Notes: a model not told the origin generated them from the letters alone. Positions 23,380 through 34,499 are shown, counted from the first letter of the stretch. The stretch is DNA of 64,000 nucleotides from Membranipora membranacea (GCA_914767715.1 OU612069.1:12399387-12463386); one strand, 5' to 3'. Numbers and translations are program-made.

Positions 23380-23712
23380 ACCATAGTGGGAAAATGGCAA
23401 GTGGGAAAACAGCCGGGTGGAAAAATGGATTGGTGGGAAAACGTCCAGGTGGAAAAATGGATTAGTGAGAAAACGTCCAGGTGGGAAATGAGCTTGGAGA
23501 GAAAACATCATAGTGGGAAAACAGGTTGGTGGGAAAACATCCCGTTGAGAAAATGGATCAGTGAGAAATCGTCCTAGTGGGAAATCGGATATGTGGGAAA
23601 ATGTCGTGGTGGGAAAATGGCTCGGTGGGAATATGGCTTGGTTGGAAAATGGCTTGGTGGGATAAAGGGAGGTGGGAAAATGGCTTGGTGGGAAAATGAC
23701 ATTGGGAAAATG
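23380..23712. repeat. Minisatellite array, right inverted end
   Basis: About 19 units like GTGGGAAAATGGCTTG, in the opposite orientation to the array at 13238-13600. Units are most homogeneous at the outer end and diverge inward. The outer end reads gacattgggaaaatg and mirrors the left array's outer end exactly. No matching target duplication is visible in the flanks. Confidence 0.85.
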
Positions 23713-23835
23713 TCTGGATACCTTCTCAAACTATATGAAGTTAAATATCTATCCCATCTAATCAGTCTCCAAAGTTGACATCACTCAATACATACTAGAA
23801 ATATGAGTATACTGACAGAGCTGGCAACTCCTAAT

Positions 23836-25420
23836 ATAATTTATTTATTTATTTATATATTTATTTATTGAGGTTTTCTAAAAGTTTATAATTAAAGCAA
23901 ATTAAAAATAACTTGTTGACCTCACACACACTAACATAGATACAAAAAATGACTTGAATAAAAAGATATAAGTGGTAGGGCATACTATATAGTGTGTAGG
24001 ATTAATAAAAGCATGGTATTATAAATTGCGTGAATAAGAGGAAAAAAGAAAAGAAGAAACAGAGAGTGGCAAACAAAAATACAAGTTAACAACATTAGAT
24101 AGGATTAAATGATAATGATTCATGAGGCTTGGTTGATTTAGTTACAAATGTATGAAAAATATTTAAAAAAGGCTGATTTGCCTAGGTTTGATCTAAATGA
24201 GGGTTTAATTATTGCACAGTTGCTACGAAGTGATCCTGTATGTCTGTTTGATTTGCTAACGAGATGAAGTATGTGCTTGGATGCACGGCCTTTATGGACC
24301 CTCGATTTGACAAAATCGTGAAAAAGAAAATTCCTTCTACTGTGGAGAGTATGTAAATTTAGGAGTAAGCGGCCAGATATGACAGAAAAATTTGTTTGGG
24401 GGCTGAAGTTATGATTCTTATTGCTTCATTTTGTACTAAACCATCAAGGTACAATGATGAGCAGTATTCTACTATAGGTCTGATCAGTGATTTGTAAGTC
24501 TTCAATGAGTTTTCTACTGTCATGTATTTTTTTAGTTTTGATAACAAGTAGACCATTTTGTTTGCTTTAGAGGCGGTGGCATTAGCCTGATGGGTTAAAC
24601 TAAGTTCTGAATCAAGAATATCTCCAAGAAGATTGAGCGAATGCTTGGATTCTATTTTCAAATTGTTTATTTGGATTTGGTAAAAATCTTCTACTTTCCT
24701 ATTTGAGAAAATACAGTATTGGGTTTTGGATAAGTTGAGTTGAAGGAGATTGTTTGAATGCCAATTCGATACTTCTCTCATCAATGACTCAGATTTATCC
24801 ATTAAGGTAGGGATATCTGTTGCTGTGCAGTAAATAACGGTGTCATCAGCGTAAGCGAATGCAGTTTTGTGCTTGTTAAGGAGATCATTGATAGCAAGAT
24901 TGAATAAGATTGGACCTAGAACACTTCCTTGGGTACTCCACATGTAACCGGTAGTGCACTGGACTGATCATCATCAACTTTCATGATTTGGGTTCGATGT
25001 GAAAGATGGGATGTAAATAATTTTGTTGTTGACTCTGCAAAATTTAGTCGCTTTAGAGTGTGGATGAGTTGTCCATGATTTATAGTGTCAAATGCTTTGC
25101 GTACTTCCAAAATGAGTGCACCTATGAAATTCGGTTGAGGGTTGTCTAGCGTTGTTCTCCAATTTTGTAAAATAGAAAGTAGTTACCTTTCACTGGAATG
25201 GTGCTTACGAAAACCAAATTGTCGATCTGAGAGTATTCCATGTGTTTCGATAAAGGTCATAATTTGATTTTTCATATCTAGCTCAACACAAACACCTTTG
25301 ATATGATTGGCAGACTGGAAATTGGTCTGTAGTTGCAAGGGTGTGTTTTATCGCCCTTCTTAAAGAGTGGGTGACCAGGGCTGTTTTTAGGCAGTCAGCG
25401 AATATTGATTGATTCCTATG
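23836..25420 (-). pseudogene. Dead non-LTR retrotransposon, RT part and 3' tail
   Basis: On the minus strand, pieces of one reverse transcriptase follow in order: TPLFKKGDKTHPCNYRPISS (near 25370), GILSDRQFGFRKHH (near 25220), EVRKAFDTINH (near 25090), and QGSVLGPILFNLAINDLL with the catalytic AYADDTVIY (near 24850-24930). Then come the thumb region and a C-terminal part ending at 24359. Stops and shifts separate these pieces, and the 5' half (endonuclease, ORF1) is missing. An AT-rich tail of ATAAATAA repeats at about 23840-23875 on the element strand marks the 3' end. The family resembles the Jockey/CR1 group, judged only from motifs. Confidence 0.85.
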
Positions 25421-25639
25421 GGAAGAGCTAATAGGTCTGCAACAGTTTGGTACAGTGAAGCTGGAAACATGGTCAAGCCACCACGTTTATTTGGTTTGAG
25501 GGACTTTCAGTTTGTAGATTGTTTCGCTCTCAACATATGTGAAAGAGAAACTTGGACCTTGGAAAAGGTCAGGTTGTGGATCGATCTTAGGAATAAAAAC
25601 CGATTGTCCAGCGACCGTGGTGGTATCTATTAAGGTTGA

Positions 25640-25925
25640 TACCAATGTTTTTTATTAGTTGTGACATGTGGCATGGGGTCTCACACAGTAAATAACTTGT
25701 CTTTTCTGCATTTGGTTTGCATTACCTTGAATCCTCAATAACCTAATAACCTAATAACCAATGCATAAAAGATTATCCTGCCTTTTATCAGAATAGCGCA
25801 ACGCCATGACATGACGCCATGCTGAAACCAATAATATTCAGAATCAGTGTTCGATTACCTTTCCAACTATGTTATATAAAATGTCAAAATCGGTCATTGT
25901 TGGTATCATAACCTTAAAGGATAGG
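25640..25925 (-). repeat. Dispersed repeat, copy 2 (inverted partner 12490-12950)
   Basis: Reverse complement of the repeat at 12490-12950 with an internal deletion. It includes a small tandem of aataacctaat near 25739-25760. It lies between the dead non-LTR element and the BEL element. Confidence 0.65.
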
Positions 25926-26101
25926 CACTCTCCAAGCAATTGAGCATCCAGTTTGTTTGTCTTAAGATTTGTTATATTACCTGCGGGGGAAGCTTCACGA
26001 CCTGCTGATTCTTATGCATGAAATTAATCTCAGCCTCTCTAAATTTACCTGCTCCCTTTAGTCTTATCTAGATCAGCTCAGTTGATTTATGCATTGCCAT
26101 T

Positions 26102-27040
26102 TGTATTGGGATGGGTCTTGTTATCACTCTAACCCCAGCATTAATGGCAACGGACGACGAAATAAGAAGTGTTGAGTTGTTGTTGGATACTGTATGTCAT
26201 TATATTCTTCATATTCAAAGTCGAAGTCGTACCCTGATAAAATGATCAAAGTAAAATAAATAAAATAATGATGTGCATAGATTGTGACGATAATCAGCAC
26301 ATCAAAAGACAATAATGGATGGCAGCATATAAAAGAGTGCGTAGTAATAAATTGACATCAAATTGACACAATCGTCCTATTAGTTAACTCACAAAATTGA
26401 TGCCGGATATAGGGTTTATTCCATCCAATAATAGTGTCTGATAGTTAGTATACAGATAAATAGGTGCCTGCAATTAAAATACTTTTGTTATATACCTAAT
26501 TACGGATAGGAGAAATAGTAGCAATAATAATTTGATACCTGTGGATGCGATAAAGCAATGCTTTCTACACTTTATAAAAATGCCATTTGTCATCAATGAA
26601 ATATAGATTATCCCATGCAGTAATTTAATACAAGAGCTTCGCTGTTGTTATTCCACACCAAATATGAACTGAAAATACAATATTGTTTTAACTTACACGT
26701 GTGTCACATAGATACAGCGCAGAGTATTGAGATCTTGATATAAAGTGCTTAGAATCTCATAAAACAGATCGAGTTGTATATGGATAAAATTGTCTCATAT
26801 TAGCTGAGATGAGACTAGCGATCACAAAATTTGAACTTGCTTGTTGACGGTGCAAGTCTAAGATGGTACAAAATAATGTTGCAGTACAAGTATCAGCACA
26901 TAAGCTGGTATAATGATGTTTGTAACAATAGATAGCTAAAGTATTAAAAGCTGGCATTATTAGTCATGTTGTAGTGTGTGTTTTTAATAATAATCAAAAT
27001 GTGTCATTAATTATGACCACGATTGGTGCATACCAATACA
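26102..27040 (-). repeat. BEL/Pao 3' LTR
   Basis: Identical, as far as I can read, to 33375-34313. Short open frames inside it occur in both copies and are not genes. It is followed on the left by the CCATT target duplication. Confidence 0.95.
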
Positions 27041-27298
27041 TCGGAGGGGTGGGGGTTTGACAAATGATTCTAAGAAATTTGTCAAAACAGAAAGTGTAAT
27101 AATACAATGATGCGAGATAAATAATACAGATAAAACTACGAGATAAATCTAGTTCTATAGTCAACCACCGTTTCCCAGTTTATGTATGGTTGATCCACCA
27201 ACCACCCCCAACCAGTCAGTCAGGATTCAGGCCAGACCAGGGACTCCCACCCAGACTACACGGCCGAGAGCAGGACACAAACATAGCACATAAGGTTT

Positions 27299-30200
27299 CT
27301 ACCCACTTACCGTTGTCAGAAGGGCCAACCTATGAACACTCCGCATTATTATAGTGTCTTTACACCCATGATATTCGACTAGCTTGCTACCCACCTTAAA
27401 ATTCTTGTAGGCTAATGCTACCTTCCTGACCCTACCATCGTCACTTGGATAAACCTCATGTACACGAGCGATCTTGTATTGGTTTTTGAGCTGATTTGAA
27501 TCGATAACAACTACTATGTCACCTACCTGGAGGTTCTGCTGCGGTTTGTGCCACTTCTGTTGATACATGAGTGTAGGAGCGTATAGTTCTGTCCACTTCT
27601 TCCAGAAGTCCTCAGAGACAGCAGCTACCAGTGCGAGACGACTTTTGAGTGAGTTGTCTGAGCTCCACTGTCCAGGGTTCTTGGCGAAGGGTCTTCCGAT
27701 GAGTTGACAGTTGGGTGTGAGTATACTGATGTCGGAGTCTGTACCAGGGAGTATTCCGAGAGGGCGTTCATTCAGAGTATTCGCTGCTTCTGTGCACACA
27801 GTCTGGAACTCACTGGGTGAGAGTCTTTTGTTTCCTACAGAGAAGATGAAACAGCGCTTGACAGCCTTGATTAGTGATTCAGCTGCTCCTTGGTACCATG
27901 GTGCGTCTCCAGGGCCGAAGATCCATTGTAGTCCTTGTTCAGCACTTGTGTTCTGAAGAACCGTCTTATCCATAGCATCCCATACATCTCCTAGCTCCCT
28001 TTCCGCTCCGACCAGTTGCGTGCCAGGATCGGAGAATATCTTCTCAGGCCAGCCTCTTATGTTAGCGAAGCGTGTCAATGCTAGTAAAAACGAGTCAGTG
28101 TCATAGCCATATACAGCCTCGATGTGGACTGCCCGAGAACCAATATCAGTAAATAGTACTCCGTATGCTTTCCCAGATGACCTCTTGTGTACATCTCCTC
28201 TGACGATATAAGGACCAAAGAGATCTATCATGACCGAGTTGAAGGGTGGCGCAGTCTTGAGACGTTCTACTGGAAGTTGTCCCATCTGCTGACCGAGGAT
28301 CTGAGGTGCTTTGAGTTTGCAGAGCTGACAGGATGAGGTCACTTTTCTCGCTAGTTTGGATCCTTGAGTAGTCCAGTGTAGGGCACGAAATCTTGCTAGA
28401 GTAGCGTCTCTCCCTCTGTGGAATGAATCAGTATGAGCTTGTCTGAGTGCAAGAGCAGTGTATGGATGCGATGAGGGAATGATCCACTGAGTATGAGTCT
28501 TGATTGACGTCATGGGGTTATGTCTGATGAGTCGACTGCCTACAATCCACACTCCATCCTCTGTCTTCACAGGGTGTAGTTGAGAGTACTTGCCCTTCTT
28601 CTTCTGCAGTTCATCTTCAATGGAGTGCTGTACGTCTCTGATGAGGATTAGTTGAGCTGCACGCAAGTCTTCAGCAGATACCGGAGCCAGTAGATTGCAG
28701 AAATGTCCTGATTTCACAGCCATTCTAACTCTTGCCACTGTCCATATCAATCGTTTTAGAGAGCTGAAGTTTTCATACTGAATAAAGTGATCTGGCGTCG
28801 TGACTGTTGTAGCGTAGACTGCTTTTTTCTCACCCGGCAGAAGTTCCCCCGAGTCTTTGTTAGCTCTTATGCCCCACTCCTCTTCAGGTTGATAGAGAAA
28901 GTTGGGTCCTCTCCACCACTCACTCGCAGGGCCAATCTTATCAATCGATTTCCCTCTAGTTAGCCAGTCAGCAGTGTTTTCTTCACCTTTCACCCAAAAC
29001 CAGCTGCTCATATCTCCATCAGTTGCCGTTTGTAGTTCTCCGATTCTCACACCTTCGTAGAGCTTGAATCTTGTAGATTTCTTGTTCATCATCTTGAGTA
29101 CAGTCTCTGAGTCTACCAGTTGATATACTCTGTTGAAATTGTATCGCATCTCCTTCTCTAAAACCTTTCTGCCACGCTTTGAGAGGACCGCGGCATTTAG
29201 CTCTATCTGAGGTATAGTAAGCTGTTTTAGGGGTGCTATGTGACACTTAGCCATGATGAGAGAGCATGAGAATTTTCCAGAGTTGAGTTTCCATCGAGCG
29301 TAGGCACTGAATCCATAGGCTGCAGCACTTCCATCTGAGAGGATGATCAGCTGAGGTTGTCCGACAGCGTTCTCTGGTCGAAGACAGCGAGGATATTCCA
29401 GTTTAGATAGCTTGAACAGCTCTCTGAAGAATTTGATCCATTGTTCTCTCATAAGCTGGGGTAACAGATCGTCCCAGTCCAGTTTGAAAGTCCAGGTTTC
29501 CCTCAGTAGTTGTTTGGCTCTCATTGTGAAGGGGCACAAGATGCCAAGAGGGTCGTATATCTTCATGGTTTGTTCCAAAACTATCCTCCGTGAGAGAATT
29601 TCTGGCATCTGTCTTGTAAACTCTGTCTCTGTCAGATCTGGTTTGGTATATACTCCTTTCTTCTTAGGAGAAAAGTTGAGATTTGTAGAGAAAGTGATGA
29701 CATCTGTTGAAGAATTCCAGTGGACTCCTAGCACTTGGGTTGATACAGGTTTCGCATCTGGAGGAGGTAGATCTTCAAGCTGTATCCTCTTGTCTGGTTC
29801 GCCACTGAACAACCAACACTTGTTCTGTAGTACTACATTTGTTCCTTCGGCAGTGACCATTGCAGACTTGTGAGATGGGAAGGAATCTACAATATCGTCT
29901 ACATACGTCGAAGACTTCAGGAGTTCAGCTACTCGGGGATACTCTTTGTGAAAGAGGTCTGCTGTTTTGTAGATTGCTTCACTACTGATAGCAGCTGCCG
30001 GTCGATCTCCCATGTTGACCCGAAGTATGATGTAGACATCTGGATCTCGCTGTTCCAAGTTGCGCCACAAAAAGCGGTGAGTGTGCTGTTCAACATTATT
30101 GATGAAAATAGAATTGTACATTTTCTTTATGTCAGCGACTAGAGCGATTTTTTCCTCTCTCCAGCGTAGTAGAATTCCGAGCAGATCATTGAGATAGGAC

Positions 30201-33200
30201 TCTGGACCTTTAGCTAGGCAGGCATTGAGTGGTGTCCCTCTGAAGGTTTGGCTAGAGTTGAAGACGATTCTTACAGGAGTTGATGTTGACTTGGGATTTT
30301 GAACAGCCAAGTGACTGATGTAGTACTTTGGTCCACACCATGACTTTAGTTCCTCTTTACTCAGCTTGCGAGCTACACCACGATCGACCATGTCCTGGAT
30401 TTGGGCGCCGTAGATCTTGCTCCATTCAGGATCCTTGTTGAGAGTGCGCTCCGTGTTCCTAAGCGTGGCTAGCGCAGCACTGTAGTTATCTGGAAGCGTA
30501 GACGGATTGACAATCCATGGGTAGGATGTTTTCCATCTTTTGTTCTCCTGGTCGTATTTGAGGTTGCTTCTTATCATCTGTAGCTCCTGCTCTTCTTGGA
30601 AGGAGTAGCTATGGCCCCTGATCGGGCATTTACCGCACTGACATGCCCCGCAGCGTGGTTGAACCTCTACGCCTAGGTCTTCACCTTGTATGAATGCACC
30701 CAGAGATGCCTTCTCTGCCTTGGTGAGATAGGAGTGTACTGATACTGAGAATTCTTTGTGTTGAGGGTGAGTAGCAGTTATGACTTCTGTGTCTTGCATC
30801 GAGAGTATGTTGATAAAGAGTGATGATGGAATAAAATTGCTGTTGCCTAGAGCCGGGTGTGATCCTTGAACGCACAGTCCGAATGGGCCAGAGCAGACTT
30901 GAAGATGTTGTCCAGCTGAAGCTATCTCCTTCCGAGGGTGGAATCCGAGTAGATCATTGCCGATTAGCATGTCAATAGGGCCCGAGTCTTTGATCAGTAG
31001 TTGACTGTCGATACTTGGAAATAGCTGCTGTAGAATGACCCGGTCCAGAGGTTTGTTGATTGACCCAGTGAGTCTCTGTATGCTGAGAGCATGTATCGTG
31101 ATCACACTGTTGTCATAGGCCATTAACTTCACCTCGAATAGCCAGGACTCCTCCTCTACTGTTGAGCCTCCCAGAGTGCTTAGTTCGAGCGTCACCTTCT
31201 TGAGTCGCTTTGCTCCCCATGCTATCGCCGCCCGGTGAGATATCAGAGTCGAGTTTGATCCTCCATCAAAGAAAAGTAGTGCTCTGTGAGAAGTTCCTAC
31301 GACTGATGCTCGCTGGATTGAGAACACTGTTGAGTCACTGGTGGGTCTGCTTGTTCCGTGATTGGTTGAGACTTCTACAGAGACTTCGTCCGTGGGTGTA
31401 CCAGCGCCGTGAAGGGTCGACACTTTCTCCTTTGATTGGCTTCTGACAGAACTAGGCTTAGATTCAGTTTTAGCTTCAGGTTTTGAGCTTTTATTCTTAT
31501 CAGCAATACCCTTTCTACACAATAAGTCATGATGATTCGGTTTTTTACACTTAGAACAGCATTGCCTGAACCTAGGGCATGATTTTGGATCATGTTTATT
31601 CAAACATCTAACACAGATAGCGTGAGTTTTACACAAGTCAAATCTTTCTTGAACAGACAAGGAACGAAAACTCCTACAGTCGGCTAAAGCATGCCGGTTG
31701 CTACCATGGATAACACAAGACATAGCAGAGCTGTCAGGTTTGTCATGAGAGTTTTGACTAACTTCATTATCAGATTCTACATGAAAGGTTTTTACCTTTT
31801 GTTTGGAGTTGTCTTTCTGTTGATCAGATCGATGGGTTCCAGTGCGTCTGAGCGCGCGGCGTCGTTCACTCTCCAGAAATCCCATAAACATCTTGAAAGG
31901 TTGAACTTTGTCCTTTTGTGGAAACATGTCATAGCAATGATCCCAGTCTCTTCTGATCGTAGGAGGCAGTAGGTCCGCGAGATTGTCCACATGTGGTAGG
32001 GTTACCGACGTGAGATGTCCGAGTTCCCCCAATTGGCTGAAGGAGCTTTCCACTGTGTTAACAAACTTGACGAGAGCCTTTGTATCACCTTCATGGATAG
32101 ATCTCAGAGAATTGAGATGTGAGAAGACAGATTTGATGCCAAGGCTGACATCTCCATAGACCTCTTTGAGTCGTTGAACCATGCGGTCATGAGCGTTCGG
32201 TTGTGTGGCGAAGATTGGGCTGACCAATTCCAGGGGTTCACCTACAAGGAACTTTTTGAGCTCTGAGGCTTTGTCTACCTCATCAACAAACATACAAGAG
32301 TATCTATACCTTACAGATAAAAATTCAGGCCATTTGTGGCGATCACCGTTATATGGTGTTGGTTTTGATCGTGTACATGAGATTTGATTGGAGTTACCTG
32401 CACTTGTCACATTTAGGTGACGTGACGCATCATAACCATCATATGCATTCACAACAGAAGATTTGCTTATTTGCATAAACTCATTGACACGCTGAGTGTC
32501 TAAATGTAAATCATGAACAGCTAGTCTTGACTTGTGGGTGTCTCTACTACCATTACTACCGCTTACCATGTGCACTGCAGGAGCTGCAGCTGGAGTAGAC
32601 TGTTCTAATGGAACAGGTGGGGTTTGCTGTGTTTGCACACTAGATTCAACGTGGCCATCAGATGCAGAGACCTGCTGCACTACACCCGAATCATGATCCG
32701 ACTGAGAACCTACGGCACGAGACCCCTGACCCAGCCCCCCTCCCGCCTGACTGGCATCGGTGACTGGTGGATCAGATTTAGACACAGAATTCCGTGGTGG
32801 TTGACCCCTTACGCTATTTGCAGGCGGACTAACCTTACACGATTCTAAATCTAAGATAACATCATATAGACTAAGTAATAGTGAATCTAGACCTACAGTA
32901 CCAGCTAACTTATTTGAGAGCTCTACACAAAAATCCTTGTGGCCGTTAATAGCGGCCTGGTTTATACACACACTAACCAATATATTAGCTTTCTTGATAG
33001 CTTGAGAGATAGCCATTTTAGATTTAGACAAAGAAAGCTGCCACTTAGAATAGCACTGAATAGCACGATCAAAAGAGGTTTTGACATCATTCTGATATGC
33101 TATGAGATCCATACCGTTGACGGTTAGGTAGCTAGAAAATGTCTCATCTGATTCTACATGCTCAGAATAATCGAAATGGATAGTGAGAAAGTTACTGTAT

Positions 33201-33343
33201 GTTGTTTTGAGTTGTGAACGCAGTGTCTCAATATCATCGATGTCCTGTTGTTCGATGCTACTTATTAGCAGATTAGCTAGCGAGGTTACCTTGGACTTGA
33301 GCGATGTACGCTGACCTTTGAGCTGTTTGATAGTATCTTCCAT
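27299..33343 (-). CDS. BEL/Pao Gag-Pol polyprotein
   Basis: 2014 codons from an ATG just inside the 5' LTR. The N-terminal third is Gag-like: a charged start, a DUF1759-type region (TPYNGDRHKWPEF, about 330) and Cys/His clusters (CVRCLNKHDPKSC, CCSKCKKPNHHDLLC). An aspartic protease of DUF1758 type follows (about 698); its active site reads FDGGS, with Gly where Ser or Thr is usual. RT of Pao type has VADIKKMYNSI and catalytic YVDD (about 1147). RNase H starts at LSDGSAAAYG (about 1339). The integrase has a zinc finger ending CQLCKLK (about 1674) and catalytic D, D, E in MIDLFGPY, FSDPGTQL and QGAAESLIK. A DUF5641-type C terminus closes it (WHKPQQNLQVGDIVVV). No stop or shift interrupts it. 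Confidence 0.96.
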   Translation of the reverse strand: MEDTIKQLKGQRTSLKSKVTSLANLLISSIEQQDIDDIETLRSQLKTTYSNFLTIHFDYSEHVESDETFSSYLTVNGMDLIAYQNDVKTSFDRAIQCYSKWQLSLSKSKMAISQAIKKANILVSVCINQAAINGHKDFCVELSNKLAGTVGLDSLLLSLYDVILDLESCKVSPPANSVRGQPPRNSVSKSDPPVTDASQAGGGLGQGSRAVGSQSDHDSGVVQQVSASDGHVESSVQTQQTPPVPLEQSTPAAAPAVHMVSGSNGSRDTHKSRLAVHDLHLDTQRVNEFMQISKSSVVNAYDGYDASRHLNVTSAGNSNQISCTRSKPTPYNGDRHKWPEFLSVRYRYSCMFVDEVDKASELKKFLVGEPLELVSPIFATQPNAHDRMVQRLKEVYGDVSLGIKSVFSHLNSLRSIHEGDTKALVKFVNTVESSFSQLGELGHLTSVTLPHVDNLADLLPPTIRRDWDHCYDMFPQKDKVQPFKMFMGFLESERRRALRRTGTHRSDQQKDNSKQKVKTFHVESDNEVSQNSHDKPDSSAMSCVIHGSNRHALADCRSFRSLSVQERFDLCKTHAICVRCLNKHDPKSCPRFRQCCSKCKKPNHHDLLCRKGIADKNKSSKPEAKTESKPSSVRSQSKEKVSTLHGAGTPTDEVSVEVSTNHGTSRPTSDSTVFSIQRASVVGTSHRALLFFDGGSNSTLISHRAAIAWGAKRLKKVTLELSTLGGSTVEEESWLFEVKLMAYDNSVITIHALSIQRLTGSINKPLDRVILQQLFPSIDSQLLIKDSGPIDMLIGNDLLGFHPRKEIASAGQHLQVCSGPFGLCVQGSHPALGNSNFIPSSLFINILSMQDTEVITATHPQHKEFSVSVHSYLTKAEKASLGAFIQGEDLGVEVQPRCGACQCGKCPIRGHSYSFQEEQELQMIRSNLKYDQENKRWKTSYPWIVNPSTLPDNYSAALATLRNTERTLNKDPEWSKIYGAQIQDMVDRGVARKLSKEELKSWCGPKYYISHLAVQNPKSTSTPVRIVFNSSQTFRGTPLNACLAKGPESYLNDLLGILLRWREEKIALVADIKKMYNSIFINNVEQHTHRFLWRNLEQRDPDVYIILRVNMGDRPAAAISSEAIYKTADLFHKEYPRVAELLKSSTYVDDIVDSFPSHKSAMVTAEGTNVVLQNKCWLFSGEPDKRIQLEDLPPPDAKPVSTQVLGVHWNSSTDVITFSTNLNFSPKKKGVYTKPDLTETEFTRQMPEILSRRIVLEQTMKIYDPLGILCPFTMRAKQLLRETWTFKLDWDDLLPQLMREQWIKFFRELFKLSKLEYPRCLRPENAVGQPQLIILSDGSAAAYGFSAYARWKLNSGKFSCSLIMAKCHIAPLKQLTIPQIELNAAVLSKRGRKVLEKEMRYNFNRVYQLVDSETVLKMMNKKSTRFKLYEGVRIGELQTATDGDMSSWFWVKGEENTADWLTRGKSIDKIGPASEWWRGPNFLYQPEEEWGIRANKDSGELLPGEKKAVYATTVTTPDHFIQYENFSSLKRLIWTVARVRMAVKSGHFCNLLAPVSAEDLRAAQLILIRDVQHSIEDELQKKKGKYSQLHPVKTEDGVWIVGSRLIRHNPMTSIKTHTQWIIPSSHPYTALALRQAHTDSFHRGRDATLARFRALHWTTQGSKLARKVTSSCQLCKLKAPQILGQQMGQLPVERLKTAPPFNSVMIDLFGPYIVRGDVHKRSSGKAYGVLFTDIGSRAVHIEAVYGYDTDSFLLALTRFANIRGWPEKIFSDPGTQLVGAERELGDVWDAMDKTVLQNTSAEQGLQWIFGPGDAPWYQGAAESLIKAVKRCFIFSVGNKRLSPSEFQTVCTEAANTLNERPLGILPGTDSDISILTPNCQLIGRPFAKNPGQWSSDNSLKSRLALVAAVSEDFWKKWTELYAPTLMYQQKWHKPQQNLQVGDIVVVIDSNQLKNQYKIARVHEVYPSDDGRVRKVALAYKNFKVGSKLVEYHGCKDTIIMRSVHRLALLTTVSG

Positions 33344-33374
33344 GTCAGCTGGCGGTAGTCGTCAATTTTGGTAC

Positions 33375-34313
33375 TGTATTGGGATGGGTCTTGTTATCAC
33401 TCTAACCCCAGCATTAATGGCAACGGACGACGAAATAAGAAGTGTTGAGTTGTTGTTGGATACTGTATGTCATTATATTCTTCATATTCAAAGTCGAAGT
33501 CGTACCCTGATAAAATGATCAAAGTAAAATAAATAAAATAATGATGTGCATAGATTGTGACGATAATCAGCACATCAAAAGACAATAATGGATGGCAGCA
33601 TATAAAAGAGTGCGTAGTAATAAATTGACATCAAATTGACACAATCGTCCTATTAGTTAACTCACAAAATTGATGCCGGATATAGGGTTTATTCCATCCA
33701 ATAATAGTGTCTGATAGTTAGTATACAGATAAATAGGTGCCTGCAATTAAAATACTTTTGTTATATACCTAATTACGGATAGGAGAAATAGTAGCAATAA
33801 TAATTTGATACCTGTGGATGCGATAAAGCAATGCTTTCTACACTTTATAAAAATGCCATTTGTCATCAATGAAATATAGATTATCCCATGCAGTAATTTA
33901 ATACAAGAGCTTCGCTGTTGTTATTCCACACCAAATATGAACTGAAAATACAATATTGTTTTAACTTACACGTGTGTCACATAGATACAGCGCAGAGTAT
34001 TGAGATCTTGATATAAAGTGCTTAGAATCTCATAAAACAGATCGAGTTGTATATGGATAAAATTGTCTCATATTAGCTGAGATGAGACTAGCGATCACAA
34101 AATTTGAACTTGCTTGTTGACGGTGCAAGTCTAAGATGGTACAAAATAATGTTGCAGTACAAGTATCAGCACATAAGCTGGTATAATGATGTTTGTAACA
34201 ATAGATAGCTAAAGTATTAAAAGCTGGCATTATTAGTCATGTTGTAGTGTGTGTTTTTAATAATAATCAAAATGTGTCATTAATTATGACCACGATTGGT
34301 GCATACCAATACA
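33375..34313 (-). repeat. BEL/Pao 5' LTR
   Basis: Partner of 26102-27040. Transcription of the element should start here and run leftward. The internal region begins GTACCAAAATTGACGAC on the element strand. Confidence 0.95.
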
Positions 34314-34499
34314 CCATTCAGCTTGCAGGATAGCCTTGTGACATAGTCTATCTCTGCAGCCTTCTCGCTGCCTTCCATCAAGAAAGGCAACTCCCAGGGT
34401 TCAAGGTTATGAGATATCAAAACCAGTATTCCATTTAGGCCCAAAAAATTCCAAATAATGGGTTTCCATTGTTTTCCAATTTTGGTACTCAGACTAGGT

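Larger units (their letters stand above)
26102..34313 (-). mobile_element. Intact BEL/Pao LTR retrotransposon
   Basis: An 8.2 kb element on the minus strand. Two 939-bp LTRs (26102-27040 and 33375-34313) start TGTATTGG and end CCAATACA, and I see no difference between them. The 5-bp target CCATT is duplicated perfectly at 26097-26101 and 34314-34318. One uninterrupted polyprotein frame (27299-33343) carries every expected BEL/Pao domain. Together these indicate a very recent, possibly mobilisable insertion. Directly inside the 5' LTR the element strand lacks the usual TGG of a tRNA primer site, and the bases just upstream of the 3' LTR are pyrimidine- rather than purine-rich. Confidence 0.96.

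Noticed and set aside
26124-26957. Two short frames repeated in 33397-34230
   Set aside because: They lie in the BEL LTRs and are duplicated only because the LTRs are.
29412-30142. Plus-strand frames opposite the BEL polyprotein
   Set aside because: Antisense shadows of a high-quality coding frame, without domains of their own.
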